A stretch of DNA of 64,000 bases from positions 62,001 through 126,000 of the forward strand of contig JAQYWC010000071.1 in NCBI GenBank assembly GCA_030145245.1, read 5' to 3'. Under the pieces are notes generated by a model. The model made no database searches and had not been told where the DNA came from. It saw only the letters and a program-made list of their open reading frames with translations. Source of the DNA: Desulfobacterium sp. (GTDB lineage: Bacteria > Desulfobacterota > Desulfobacteria > Desulfobacterales > Desulfobacteraceae). A program made the position numbers and the translations under genes. Of this stretch, positions 17,123 through 25,113 are shown piece after piece; position 1 is the first letter of the stretch; every line of letters begins with the position of its first letter.

Positions 17123-19372
17123 ATGATAAGCAAGGAACTGAGTGCAACTCTGGGAGCTGCAGTAAGGGAGGCCAAAAAAAGACGGCACGAGTACGTCTGT
17201 GTCGAACACGTTCTCTATGCAATCCTGAACCATGAAACAGGCTCCGAAACAGTTAAAAAATGTGGCGGAGACCCTGAACCCATAAAGAAGAACCTCGACA
17301 CTTTTTTCAAAGAGAAGATGACCGTCATGGACGAGGGGGAAGAGTATGTCCTCCAGCAGACCATCGGGTTCCAGAGAATGATCCAGAGGGCCATCAACCA
17401 GGCCCGGTCCGCAGAAAAGAGCGAGGTTAACCTCGGGGACATCATCGCCTCCATCTTCCAGGAAAAAGACTCCCATGCGGCCTACTACCTTGAGGCCGAA
17501 GGCATCACCAGGCTTGACGTTTTAAATTACATATCCCACGGCACCGAGGCACCGACGCCTCCAGCCGGCAAGCCGGAGCAGGGATTTCCAAAACCGAGCA
17601 AGCAGCCGAAAAAATCCGGCAAACCAGACCCCCTCGCCCTCTTTACAACCGATCTGTTGGGCAAGGCCGAGTCGAAAAAAATCGATCCCCTCATCGGCAG
17701 AAAGAACGAAACCGAAAGAGCCATGCAGGTGCTGTGCCGGCGCCGGAAAAACAATCCGGTGTTTGTGGGAGATCCAGGGGTTGGCAAAACCGCCATTGCC
17801 GAAGGAATCGCACTCAAGGCATTTAATAAGGAAGTTCCAGAGTTCCTGGAAGATTGTGAGATGTATTCCCTGGACATGGGGGCCTTGCTTGCAGGGACCA
17901 AGTACAGGGGAGACTTTGAGCAGCGGCTCAAGGATGTGATCGCCGCCCTTGAGGAAAAGGAGAACGCCCTGCTGGTCATCGACGAGATTCATACGGTGGT
18001 CGGGGCCGGCGCCACCAGCAGCGGTTCCATGGACGCCTCCAACATCCTGAAACCCGCCCTCTCCTCTGGCGCCTTGCGGTGCATCGGATCCACCACCTAT
18101 GAGGAGTATAAAAACTTCTTTGAAAAGGATCGTGCCCTCTCCCGCAGATTTGAAAAGATCCAGGTGCCCGAGCCCACGGTGGAGGAGACAGTGGAGATCC
18201 TCAAGGGGCTCAAAGGCTGCTACGAGGAGCACCACAACCTGTTCTACACGGACGAGGCGCTGGAAGCGTGCGCCAGGCTTTCCGCAAAGCATATCAACGA
18301 CCGGTTCCTTCCTGACAAGGCCATTGATGTCATGGATGAGACAGGTTCGGTCATACGGCTTTCCGGATCTGCAAGGCGAAAAAATATCCACCCCCTGGAC
18401 ATCGAAAAAACCGTTGCAAAGATGGCGAAGATTCCGGCCCAGAACGTGACGGCATCGGACAAAACCAATCTTGAAAACCTTCACTCAAAGCTTGAACATG
18501 TCATCTTTGGCCAGGACCATGCCATAACGACCCTTGCAACCTCCATCAAACGCTCCAGAGCAGGCCTTTCCTCTCCTGGCAGACCCATTGGTTCCTTTCT
18601 CTTCACCGGCCCCACCGGCGTGGGAAAAACCGAGGTGGCAAAGCAGCTGGCAGCCAACATGGGTATCGAGTTCCTGCGGTTTGACATGAGCGAGTACATG
18701 GAGAAGCATGCCGTATCAAGGCTCATTGGAGCACCTCCCGGCTATGTGGGCTTTGACCAGGGAGGCATCCTCACCGACAGCATCAGAAAACATCCCCACA
18801 GCGTGCTGCTGCTGGATGAGATTGAAAAGGCCCATCCGGACCTGTTCAACATCCTGCTCCAGGTGATGGATTACGCCACATTGACGGACAACAACGGAAA
18901 ATCGGCGGATTTCAGAAACGTCATCATCATCATGACCTCCAATGCCGGGGCAAGGGAGATGAGCTCCAACAAGATCGGTTTCGGAGACCAGCTCGAAGAT
19001 GTTGAGTCCAAGGGTTCCAGGGCCGTGAAAAAGACCTTCAGCCCTGAATTCAGAAACCGCCTCGACGCGGTGGTTCAGTTCCACTCCCTCTCCCATGAAG
19101 TCATGGAACTGATCGTGGACAAAAACATGAAGGAGCTTCGGGAGCTGTTGAAACCGAGGCACATCACCGTCCAGTACTCACCCAAGGTGAGGGCATGGCT
19201 TGCCCAAAAGGGATATGATCCCAAGTTCGGCGCCCGCCCCCTGGACCGGGTTATCCAGACCGAAATCAAGGACAAACTCACCGACGAGATCCTGTTCGGC
19301 TCCCTGGAAAAGGGCGGCAAAGCGGTCCTTGGCCTTAGAAACGATGCCATAACTTTTAGCTTTAAGCAGTGA
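17123..19372 (+). CDS. clpA: ATP-dependent Clp protease ATP-binding subunit ClpA
   Basis: 749 residues, typical length. The N-domain (1-145) precedes a Pro/Lys-rich linker and two AAA+ modules: GDPGVGKTAIAEG with VIDEIHTVVGAG (D1) and GPTGVGKTEVAKQL with LLLDEIEKAHPD (D2). There is no ClpB-type coiled-coil middle domain, which separates it from the disaggregase. It unfolds substrates into ClpP; clpP is not in the window. The stop codon abuts the aat start codon, so translation is coupled. Confidence 0.96.
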   Translation: MISKELSATLGAAVREAKKRRHEYVCVEHVLYAILNHETGSETVKKCGGDPEPIKKNLDTFFKEKMTVMDEGEEYVLQQTIGFQRMIQRAINQARSAEKSEVNLGDIIASIFQEKDSHAAYYLEAEGITRLDVLNYISHGTEAPTPPAGKPEQGFPKPSKQPKKSGKPDPLALFTTDLLGKAESKKIDPLIGRKNETERAMQVLCRRRKNNPVFVGDPGVGKTAIAEGIALKAFNKEVPEFLEDCEMYSLDMGALLAGTKYRGDFEQRLKDVIAALEEKENALLVIDEIHTVVGAGATSSGSMDASNILKPALSSGALRCIGSTTYEEYKNFFEKDRALSRRFEKIQVPEPTVEETVEILKGLKGCYEEHHNLFYTDEALEACARLSAKHINDRFLPDKAIDVMDETGSVIRLSGSARRKNIHPLDIEKTVAKMAKIPAQNVTASDKTNLENLHSKLEHVIFGQDHAITTLATSIKRSRAGLSSPGRPIGSFLFTGPTGVGKTEVAKQLAANMGIEFLRFDMSEYMEKHAVSRLIGAPPGYVGFDQGGILTDSIRKHPHSVLLLDEIEKAHPDLFNILLQVMDYATLTDNNGKSADFRNVIIIMTSNAGAREMSSNKIGFGDQLEDVESKGSRAVKKTFSPEFRNRLDAVVQFHSLSHEVMELIVDKNMKELRELLKPRHITVQYSPKVRAWLAQKGYDPKFGARPLDRVIQTEIKDKLTDEILFGSLEKGGKAVLGLRNDAITFSFKQ

Positions 19373-20074
19373 ATGCCTGTTTTCAGACTCTCTGAACGAC
19401 TGGAATTTCCCAACCCCAGGCTTGCAAGATTTGATGGTCTCCTCTGTATCGGAGGAGACCTCTCAATTGATCGTCTGATCCTTGCCTACCGAAGCGGTAT
19501 TTTTCCCTGGTACTCAAAAAATGAGCCCCTGCTCTGGTGGTCTCCGGACCCGAGGCTGGTTCTCTACCCCGGAGAGCTGAGGATCTCCAGGAGCCTTCGA
19601 AAAAAGATCAGGCACAATGTTTTCACCATCACCATGGACCAGGCCTTTGACCAGGTAATTCACAACTGTGCCGGCTTACGGACCGCCCAGGGCGAAGACA
19701 CCTGGCTGGTTGAGGAGATGATCCGCGCCTATACCGAACTCCATAAAAGCGGGTATGCCCACTCGGTTGAGGTGTGGAAGGATGGAGAGCTTGCCGGCGG
19801 GCTCTACGGACTATCCCTTGGCGGCTGTTTTTTCGGCGAATCCATGTTCACAAAGGTCAGCGATGCCTCCAAGACTGCCCTGGCTGCCCTGAACCACCAT
19901 CTGGTTGAACTCGATTTCGACCTCATCGACTGCCAGGTGACAAGCGACCACCTCCTCTCCATGGGAGCCGTGGAGATCCCAAGGGATCATTTCCTGGCCA
20001 CGATCAACAGTTCCCTTGAACGCAACGATTTAAAGGGTCCTTGGTGCTTCAAGGGATTTAGGGGTCAGGCTTAG
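19373..20074 (+). CDS. aat: Leucyl/phenylalanyl-tRNA-protein transferase
   Basis: 233 residues. Family motifs are GLLCIGGDLS, YRSGIFPWYS, LWWSPDPRLVL and GGLYGLSLGGCFFGESMF. Aat adds Leu or Phe to proteins with N-terminal Arg or Lys, creating N-degrons for ClpS and ClpAP, whose genes directly precede it. The last four or five codons (ending RGQA) and the stop codon lie within the left arm of the palindrome at 20061-20132, so the C-terminus appears to have been reshaped by the repeat. Confidence 0.96.
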   Translation: MPVFRLSERLEFPNPRLARFDGLLCIGGDLSIDRLILAYRSGIFPWYSKNEPLLWWSPDPRLVLYPGELRISRSLRKKIRHNVFTITMDQAFDQVIHNCAGLRTAQGEDTWLVEEMIRAYTELHKSGYAHSVEVWKDGELAGGLYGLSLGGCFFGESMFTKVSDASKTALAALNHHLVELDFDLIDCQVTSDHLLSMGAVEIPRDHFLATINSSLERNDLKGPWCFKGFRGQA

Positions 20075-20132
20075 CTTATTGCAACCAAACTTAAAGAAAC
20101 AAGGATTACACCAATAAGCTAAGCCTGACCCC
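20061..20132. repeat. GGGGTCAGG-family palindrome between aat and usp
   Basis: Perfect 21-bp inverted arms (20061-20081 and 20112-20132) beginning GGGGTCAGGCTTAGCT enclose a 30-nt loop. It fills the gap between two convergent genes and probably folds as a bidirectional terminator. Related copies lie at 7348, 40420, 43793 and 48725. Confidence 0.85.
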
Positions 20133-20138
20133 GTTTTA

Positions 20139-20672
20139 TTAATCGGTTCCGGGCAGGCGCACCACAAGGACCGGCTTTTCAGCCTTCCTAAGGACCCGCC
20201 GGGTAATGCTTCCCATCATCACGTCGGCAAGGGACGTCTCCCCATGGCTGCCCATGACGATCATATCGCACTGCCGCAGTTCCGCCTGCTTTAGAATCTG
20301 CTTCACAGGGTTTCCCCGGTCAATAACGATCTCATCGCTGAACTCGGTTTTCCCGGCAGAATCCCTTTTCACATCCTTGGTAAACTGGGTCAGCACCTCC
20401 CGGATCAAAACATTGTCCCGTCTCTTTCCGATCAGGGAACTCCGGGTCTCCTGAATATTCCTGGCCTTGATCTCTTCCCACTTTTCCCTGGCAACATGGC
20501 CCAGGACATTTCGCTCCAGCAGATCTGGCATCTCCTGGATCACATGAAGGATGGTGATTCTCGCCCCATATCGTTCTGCAAGACTTACGGCATAGGCAAA
20601 GGCGTATCTTGCATTCTCCGATAAATCAGTGGCATACAAGATATTGCCTATGGTGACCTCCGGTAATTTCAT
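20139..20672 (-). CDS. Universal stress protein (UspA family)
   Basis: 177 residues. The fold is shown by ILYATDLSENARYAFAYAVSLA at the start and the ATP-binding signature MIVMGSHGETSLADVMMGSITRRVLRKA (G-2X-G-9X-G(S/T)) near residues 137-164. It follows the TRAP permease gene on the same strand by 18 bp. A Usp encoded with a TRAP transporter is a known arrangement (TeaD with TeaABC), where it modulates transport activity; the same role here is inferred. Confidence 0.92.
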   Translation of the reverse strand: MKLPEVTIGNILYATDLSENARYAFAYAVSLAERYGARITILHVIQEMPDLLERNVLGHVAREKWEEIKARNIQETRSSLIGKRRDNVLIREVLTQFTKDVKRDSAGKTEFSDEIVIDRGNPVKQILKQAELRQCDMIVMGSHGETSLADVMMGSITRRVLRKAEKPVLVVRLPGTD

Positions 20673-20690
20673 GGCTCCCCCTTTTCTATT

Positions 20691-22427
20691 CTATTTCCCA
20701 TTGCCGCCCCTGCTGAACACCCGTTTTAACGAACCGACCCAGATGCCGCTCAAGAACCATGAATAGGCCCAGGTGCCGAACAGAATGTAAACAAACGCTT
20801 TGGCAATGTCCATGGAAGATCCGTCCAGGGAGAACCCCGGCACATAGGCGAACAGCAGCGGACCAAGGTAGAGAAACTTGGCAAACTTGAACGAGGTAAA
20901 GGCTGTTTTCCACATGTTGGCCTTTGCAATGGTTGCCCCGGCAAAGGCGGCAATGCACACCGGCGGCGTGATGTTGGAATCCTGGGAAAGCCAGTAGACG
21001 ATCATGTGGGCGGCAAGCTGGTTCACCCCCAGGTGGGTAAGTGCCGGCACCGCCACCACCGCGGTGATCAGATAGGCCGCTGTGACAGGAACTCCCATGC
21101 CGAGTACAAGAGAGGCAACGGCAATGAGAGCGATGGTCAGGAGAAGCGATCCTCCGGCAAGCTCGATCATGATGTCGGCAAAGGTCAGCACCAGCCCGGA
21201 AAAGGTCAGAACCCCGATGATGATACCGATGATGCCCACGGTGGCACCGATCTTGAGGCTGTTCATTGCCCCATCCCTGGACGCCTGGACAAACTTCCGG
21301 GGACCGATCCGGGTATCCTTTCTGACCCACGAGATCACAAGGCAACTGACAAGGCCGAGGATGGCCGAGTAGGCCGGCGAATACCCGGTAAGCATGAAGA
21401 TGGTGATCACGATGAGTGGGATGGTATAAAACCACTCCCGTTTCAGGATCTCCATGGCCGAGTGTTCCGATCTTTCACCCACGATGTTGTGCTTCTTGGC
21501 CTCATAATGCACCATGACAAACACGCTGAAAAAATACATGAGCGCCGGAAAAATAGCCACCAGCATGATCCTCGAGTAGGGGAGTCCCGTGAGTTCGGCC
21601 ATGATAAAACCGCCAGCCCCCATGATGGGGGGCATGAACATTCCGCCGATGGAGGCGGCAGGCTCGATGCCTCCTGCCACATGGGGCTTAAACCCCGCCT
21701 TTTTCATCATGGGAATGGTGAACATTCCGGTTGAAACGGTGTTGGCAATTGCGCTTCCCGAGATGGAGCCCATGAGCCCGGATGCGATGACAGAGACCTT
21801 GGCGGGCCCGCCGATCTTATGGCCCACAGCAGCCAGGGGAAAGTCGATGAAGAACTTCTGGGCCCCGCATTTTTCAAGGAACGCGCCAAAAAGAACAAAG
21901 AGGATCACGTAGGTGGCAAGCACGTTGGCCATGATGCCGAACACCCCGTCGCTCTTGTAGAAAATACTGATGCAAAGTTCGGGGAACGGCGCCCCGGCAT
22001 GGGAAACGAGATCCGGCGCCATGTAGCCGAACACCCCGTAAAGGAGCATGACCACCCCGATGATGACAAAGATGTTTCCCACCACCCTTCTGGCAAGCTC
22101 GATGCCGATGAGAACACCCACAATGGCGACCACCATGTCAAGGCGTGTCTCGGCCCCTGTACGGTAATTAATCGTCTCAAAATTGAAGATCCAGTAGCCG
22201 ATGGAGCCCACCGAGAGCACCATGAGACAATAGTCCACCACCCGCATGATGGTGGACTTGGACCGGTAGAGCAGGAACACGAGAAGATAGGTGATGATGA
22301 CGTACACTCCCCGGTGGTACTGGGTTGCCATGGGCTGAATCACTGCGGCATAGGAGTAAAAAAGAACAAGAATCACCGAACATACATCAAAGAGTATCTG
22401 TTCGAACCTGTTTAATTTTTCATACAC
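20691..22427 (-). CDS. TRAP transporter permease, fused DctQ-DctM (TAXI type)
   Basis: 578 residues with many hydrophobic segments. The small 4TM module and the large 12TM module are fused, as is usual for TAXI-TRAP systems. The large-module signature is visible (SGLMGSISGSAIANTVSTG, then GGIEPAASIGGMFMPPIMG). It works with the periplasmic TAXI protein encoded upstream. Uptake is driven by an ion gradient, not ATP. The substrate is unknown; organic acids or glutamate-like compounds are typical. Confidence 0.93.
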   Translation of the reverse strand: MYEKLNRFEQILFDVCSVILVLFYSYAAVIQPMATQYHRGVYVIITYLLVFLLYRSKSTIMRVVDYCLMVLSVGSIGYWIFNFETINYRTGAETRLDMVVAIVGVLIGIELARRVVGNIFVIIGVVMLLYGVFGYMAPDLVSHAGAPFPELCISIFYKSDGVFGIMANVLATYVILFVLFGAFLEKCGAQKFFIDFPLAAVGHKIGGPAKVSVIASGLMGSISGSAIANTVSTGMFTIPMMKKAGFKPHVAGGIEPAASIGGMFMPPIMGAGGFIMAELTGLPYSRIMLVAIFPALMYFFSVFVMVHYEAKKHNIVGERSEHSAMEILKREWFYTIPLIVITIFMLTGYSPAYSAILGLVSCLVISWVRKDTRIGPRKFVQASRDGAMNSLKIGATVGIIGIIIGVLTFSGLVLTFADIMIELAGGSLLLTIALIAVASLVLGMGVPVTAAYLITAVVAVPALTHLGVNQLAAHMIVYWLSQDSNITPPVCIAAFAGATIAKANMWKTAFTSFKFAKFLYLGPLLFAYVPGFSLDGSSMDIAKAFVYILFGTWAYSWFLSGIWVGSLKRVFSRGGNGK

Positions 22428-22484
22428 GGTTGACCTGCCTATATTGGATTGAGACTGTTGATATCAAATAATTCTTCAGCCCAG

Positions 22485-22511
22485 TGCAGGGTGGAACCCG
22501 TCCACCCTGCA
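22485..22511 (-). terminator. Intercistronic hairpin between TRAP binding protein and permease genes
   Basis: A perfect 11-bp stem (TGCAGGGTGGA/TCCACCCTGCA) with a 5-nt loop lies in the 112-bp gap between the binding-protein stop and the permease start. No T tract follows on the minus strand, so it may be a partial terminator or an mRNA-stabilising element that lets the binding protein be made in excess. Confidence 0.6.
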
Positions 22512-22539
22512 TGGTTCGTCAGCAACAATTGGGAAAGAC

Positions 22540-23514
22540 CTATTTCAGCACGCCCTTCTCCTTCCAGAACCGTTCTGCACCTGGGTGAAAGGGAGTCACG
22601 ATTCCATTGGTGCCGGTTGAAACGCTCATCTCCTTGAAAGTTTTTTTCTGGCCGCGCATGTGCTTGAGCCCCTCGTCGGAGTAAATGAGAGAGAGCATTT
22701 TATATACCGTGTCAGCCGGAACTTTTGCGTTGGCAACCCAGAGGGTGGAATCCTGGAACGAGGGAATATCCTGGGTCACCCCCTTGTAGGTGTTGGCGGG
22801 AATGGTGAGTTTCGCAAAATAGGGGTATTGTTTGTAGAATCCACTGTCCACGGCGTCTTGATGCAGGTTCACAAGCTCGATGTCGTTGGTCTGGGCGGCC
22901 ATGATGACAGCACCGCTGGGAAAGGCGGTAAAGAGCCAGAAGGCATCCAGCTGATTGTTACCAAAGGCCTGGGCGGCATCGTTGTAGCCCATGGCGTTTC
23001 TCTCGACCTTGTCCCACACCCCCATGTAACTGAAAAAGAGCTCACAATTGGCAAAGGCGCCGGACCCGGCATTGCCCACGCCCACTTTCTTGCCCGCAAG
23101 GTCGCTGACGCTGGTGATGCCCGACCCCTTCCGGGTTACCAGCTGGGCAGGCGCCCCATAGAGGTAGGATACGGCCAGAACGTCCGTATACTTCCGCAGG
23201 TCATTCTTCATCTTTCCGTTACGCCCCAGCCACACATGGCCCGAATAAACCACACTCATCTGCTGTCTGCCGGCATTGGTTTTCCGAAGATTTTCAACTG
23301 ACCCCGCAGAAGACTGGGCCTGGACCTTAAACCCGGGAACCTGCTTCAGGGGTTTAAAGACCTGAATCCCGTTGGCAACAACCTGAAAAGTTCCTCCGGC
23401 AGGACCGCCGCCGAAGACGACCCGCTTCTTGGCAAAGGCCGAAGGAGAGACGAGCAGAGAGACACCTACAAATAAACCAAGGGCAAGACCTACCACATAC
23501 TGTTTACTTCCCAT
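22540..23514 (-). CDS. TAXI family TRAP transporter solute-binding protein
   Basis: 324 residues. A signal peptide is clear (about 28 residues, ending SPSAFA) and the TAXI-type start of the mature protein is RVVFGGGPAGGTFQVVANGI. A strong AGGAGG ribosome binding site precedes the ATG. The protein captures the solute in the periplasm for the fused permease downstream. The 297-bp gap upstream (23515-23810) holds a 10-G homopolymer and the ferredoxin terminator; no clear promoter was recognised. Confidence 0.93.
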   Translation of the reverse strand: MGSKQYVVGLALGLFVGVSLLVSPSAFAKKRVVFGGGPAGGTFQVVANGIQVFKPLKQVPGFKVQAQSSAGSVENLRKTNAGRQQMSVVYSGHVWLGRNGKMKNDLRKYTDVLAVSYLYGAPAQLVTRKGSGITSVSDLAGKKVGVGNAGSGAFANCELFFSYMGVWDKVERNAMGYNDAAQAFGNNQLDAFWLFTAFPSGAVIMAAQTNDIELVNLHQDAVDSGFYKQYPYFAKLTIPANTYKGVTQDIPSFQDSTLWVANAKVPADTVYKMLSLIYSDEGLKHMRGQKKTFKEMSVSTGTNGIVTPFHPGAERFWKEKGVLK

Positions 23515-23737
23515 GAAATCCTCCTGTTTGTTGTCTTTATTAAGATAAACGTGGACGGGGCCAGGGTTGGACTATTACAAAGAGTGCAACAAGGAACGTC
23601 TGCCCCATTAAAGAACAGTAGCAGCAATGGACAATGGGGTCAATCGGGGTATTTCTGATTATGGTGTAGGAATTTTTCTTACATGACCGGGAGGGAAAAG
23701 AGGTCTGAGGGGGGGGGGAGAGGAAGAGCAAAGGAGC

Positions 23738-23787
23738 ATCAAAGCCCCAGGAAAAGCCTTTCACGGGCGTTTTCCTGGGGCTTTGAT
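23738..23787 (-). terminator. Strong inverted repeat downstream of the ferredoxin gene
   Basis: Perfect 18-bp arms (ATCAAAGCCCCAGGAAAA and its complement) with a 14-nt loop begin 23 nt after the ferredoxin stop. This is the likely terminator of that gene. The T-rich tail is weak on both strands. Confidence 0.7.
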
Positions 23788-23810
23788 TAAAGCCTTGCCA
23801 TAAAGGAAGA

Positions 23811-23999
23811 TTAATCCTCCTCTACGACGATTGCTCCTTCTTCACATACTTCAACGCAGCTTTCGCAGCCCATGCACTCCTCGGCATTGACGGCAACGGA
23901 TTTCTCGTTCTCCATCTCAAATACCTCTACAGGGCATACATCAACGCACTCTTCACAGCCAACGCACTTTTTCTCATCAACGATAGGATTAAAAGCCAT
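23811..23999 (-). CDS. Small 2[4Fe-4S] ferredoxin
   Basis: 62 residues from the ATG at 23999 (MAFNP); GGAGG about 10 nt upstream supports this over an in-frame ATG 18 nt earlier. Two cluster motifs are present, CVGCEECVDVCP and CMGCESCVEVCEEG. The second lacks the usual proline after its last cysteine but has all four cysteines. The protein is very acidic, as expected for a low-potential electron carrier. It could serve the hydrogenase or other ferredoxin-linked enzymes; no partner is encoded next to it. Confidence 0.93.
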   Translation of the reverse strand: MAFNPIVDEKKCVGCEECVDVCPVEVFEMENEKSVAVNAEECMGCESCVEVCEEGAIVVEED

Positions 24000-24100
24000 T
24001 TTTTTTAAAGCCTCCATAAAAATTTAACGTAAAAATTTAACGTAAAGTCCATTATAAAAACACTAACAAGAGCGCCTATTATAACAGGTAACCCATCAAA

Positions 24101-25108
24101 TCAAGCATTTTTATTTCTGACACTCACCAGGCACACGGGAATTTCCATGTTTGAACCCCGGATCAGTGCGCTTTTTCTGGCCTCCCGGTCGGTCGGACAG
24201 AATATGTTAATCACATCATCACCCGAAAAAAGATAAAGCTGAATATCGGCCAACAGCCCACAGCCGTCGTCTGCTTCAATCAAATCATTCGTTCCCGGGT
24301 TGTTGCCGGAGATGGCGTTTTCCATGGAACTTTTCAAACGTTCCTGCCACCCGGCGCTGTGTTTACAACACCCTTCATGCACTTTAAAATTCTCAATGTC
24401 AAGAATCTTTGTAGACTTTTTTGACTTTGAGTGAAAATAGTCCATTACGGCCTGGCTGGCGGTGACCGGGATAAGGGGTTCCCGCTCCCTGAGAACATCG
24501 ATTTTTTGGCGGAAAAACCGCGCCCAGGCTAGAATTCTCTCTTCCGTCATGGCCCTGCCCTGATCCTGATCCAGGGTGCAGGAATCCACGCCCTGTTTCG
24601 ACAAAGTCGCCCCATCCTTCAGGGCGGAGAAGAGTGCCGCTTCATTCCTGGCAATGGAGCAAAGCCTTGTGTTGACTTCCTCCGTATCCGCATCAGACTC
24701 CTGGGCGGTCCTCAAAAAGACAAGGGACTTGAGGTACGCCTCCCTGGAATCAACCGGAGCCACAGGCTCAGGGGAACCGGAACGACTTAGCCCAGCCCCC
24801 TGCTCGATACTCGATTTCAGCGTTGCAACCCCGGTATCACTGGTAAAATAGGGGGTCTCCCTAACCCGGGCTTTCAATTGGCCGGACCGGCCCTGGTTCA
24901 CCGCGGCCCACTGCTTATAATCCTCGACCGTTGCAAGGGTCGACATGAGCTCATCGGGTGTCGGCAAAACAAGGTCAATGTCCGGATTCCGGCCCTCAAC
25001 CTCTTTTGGAGAACTGACGCCCAAGTGGCAGAAGCTCTTAAAACAGGCGAAAAGCGCCCTGGCATCCTGTTGTCGTACATGGGTAAACGGAAAGAACAGA
25101 GGTTTCAT
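24101..25108 (-). CDS. Uncharacterised protein encoded next to the CysK/CysRS-like fusion
   Basis: 335 residues that I do not recognise. There is no signal peptide or membrane segment. It is mostly polar and probably helical in the middle, with a cysteine pair in KVHEGCCKHSAGW and a C-terminal alpha/beta-looking part ending IPVCLVSVRNK. It starts 5 bp after the fusion gene stop, so both are almost certainly translated from one mRNA. Codon use looks like its neighbours. No function is proposed; a role linked to the fusion protein is only suggested by the spacing. Confidence 0.7.
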   Translation of the reverse strand: MKPLFFPFTHVRQQDARALFACFKSFCHLGVSSPKEVEGRNPDIDLVLPTPDELMSTLATVEDYKQWAAVNQGRSGQLKARVRETPYFTSDTGVATLKSSIEQGAGLSRSGSPEPVAPVDSREAYLKSLVFLRTAQESDADTEEVNTRLCSIARNEAALFSALKDGATLSKQGVDSCTLDQDQGRAMTEERILAWARFFRQKIDVLREREPLIPVTASQAVMDYFHSKSKKSTKILDIENFKVHEGCCKHSAGWQERLKSSMENAISGNNPGTNDLIEADDGCGLLADIQLYLFSGDDVINIFCPTDREARKSALIRGSNMEIPVCLVSVRNKNA

Positions 25109-25113
25109 TTATC

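Noticed and set aside
23540-23764. 74-codon minus-strand frame between the TAXI and ferredoxin genes
   Set aside because: It includes the poly-G tract and the terminator stem; no protein-like features.
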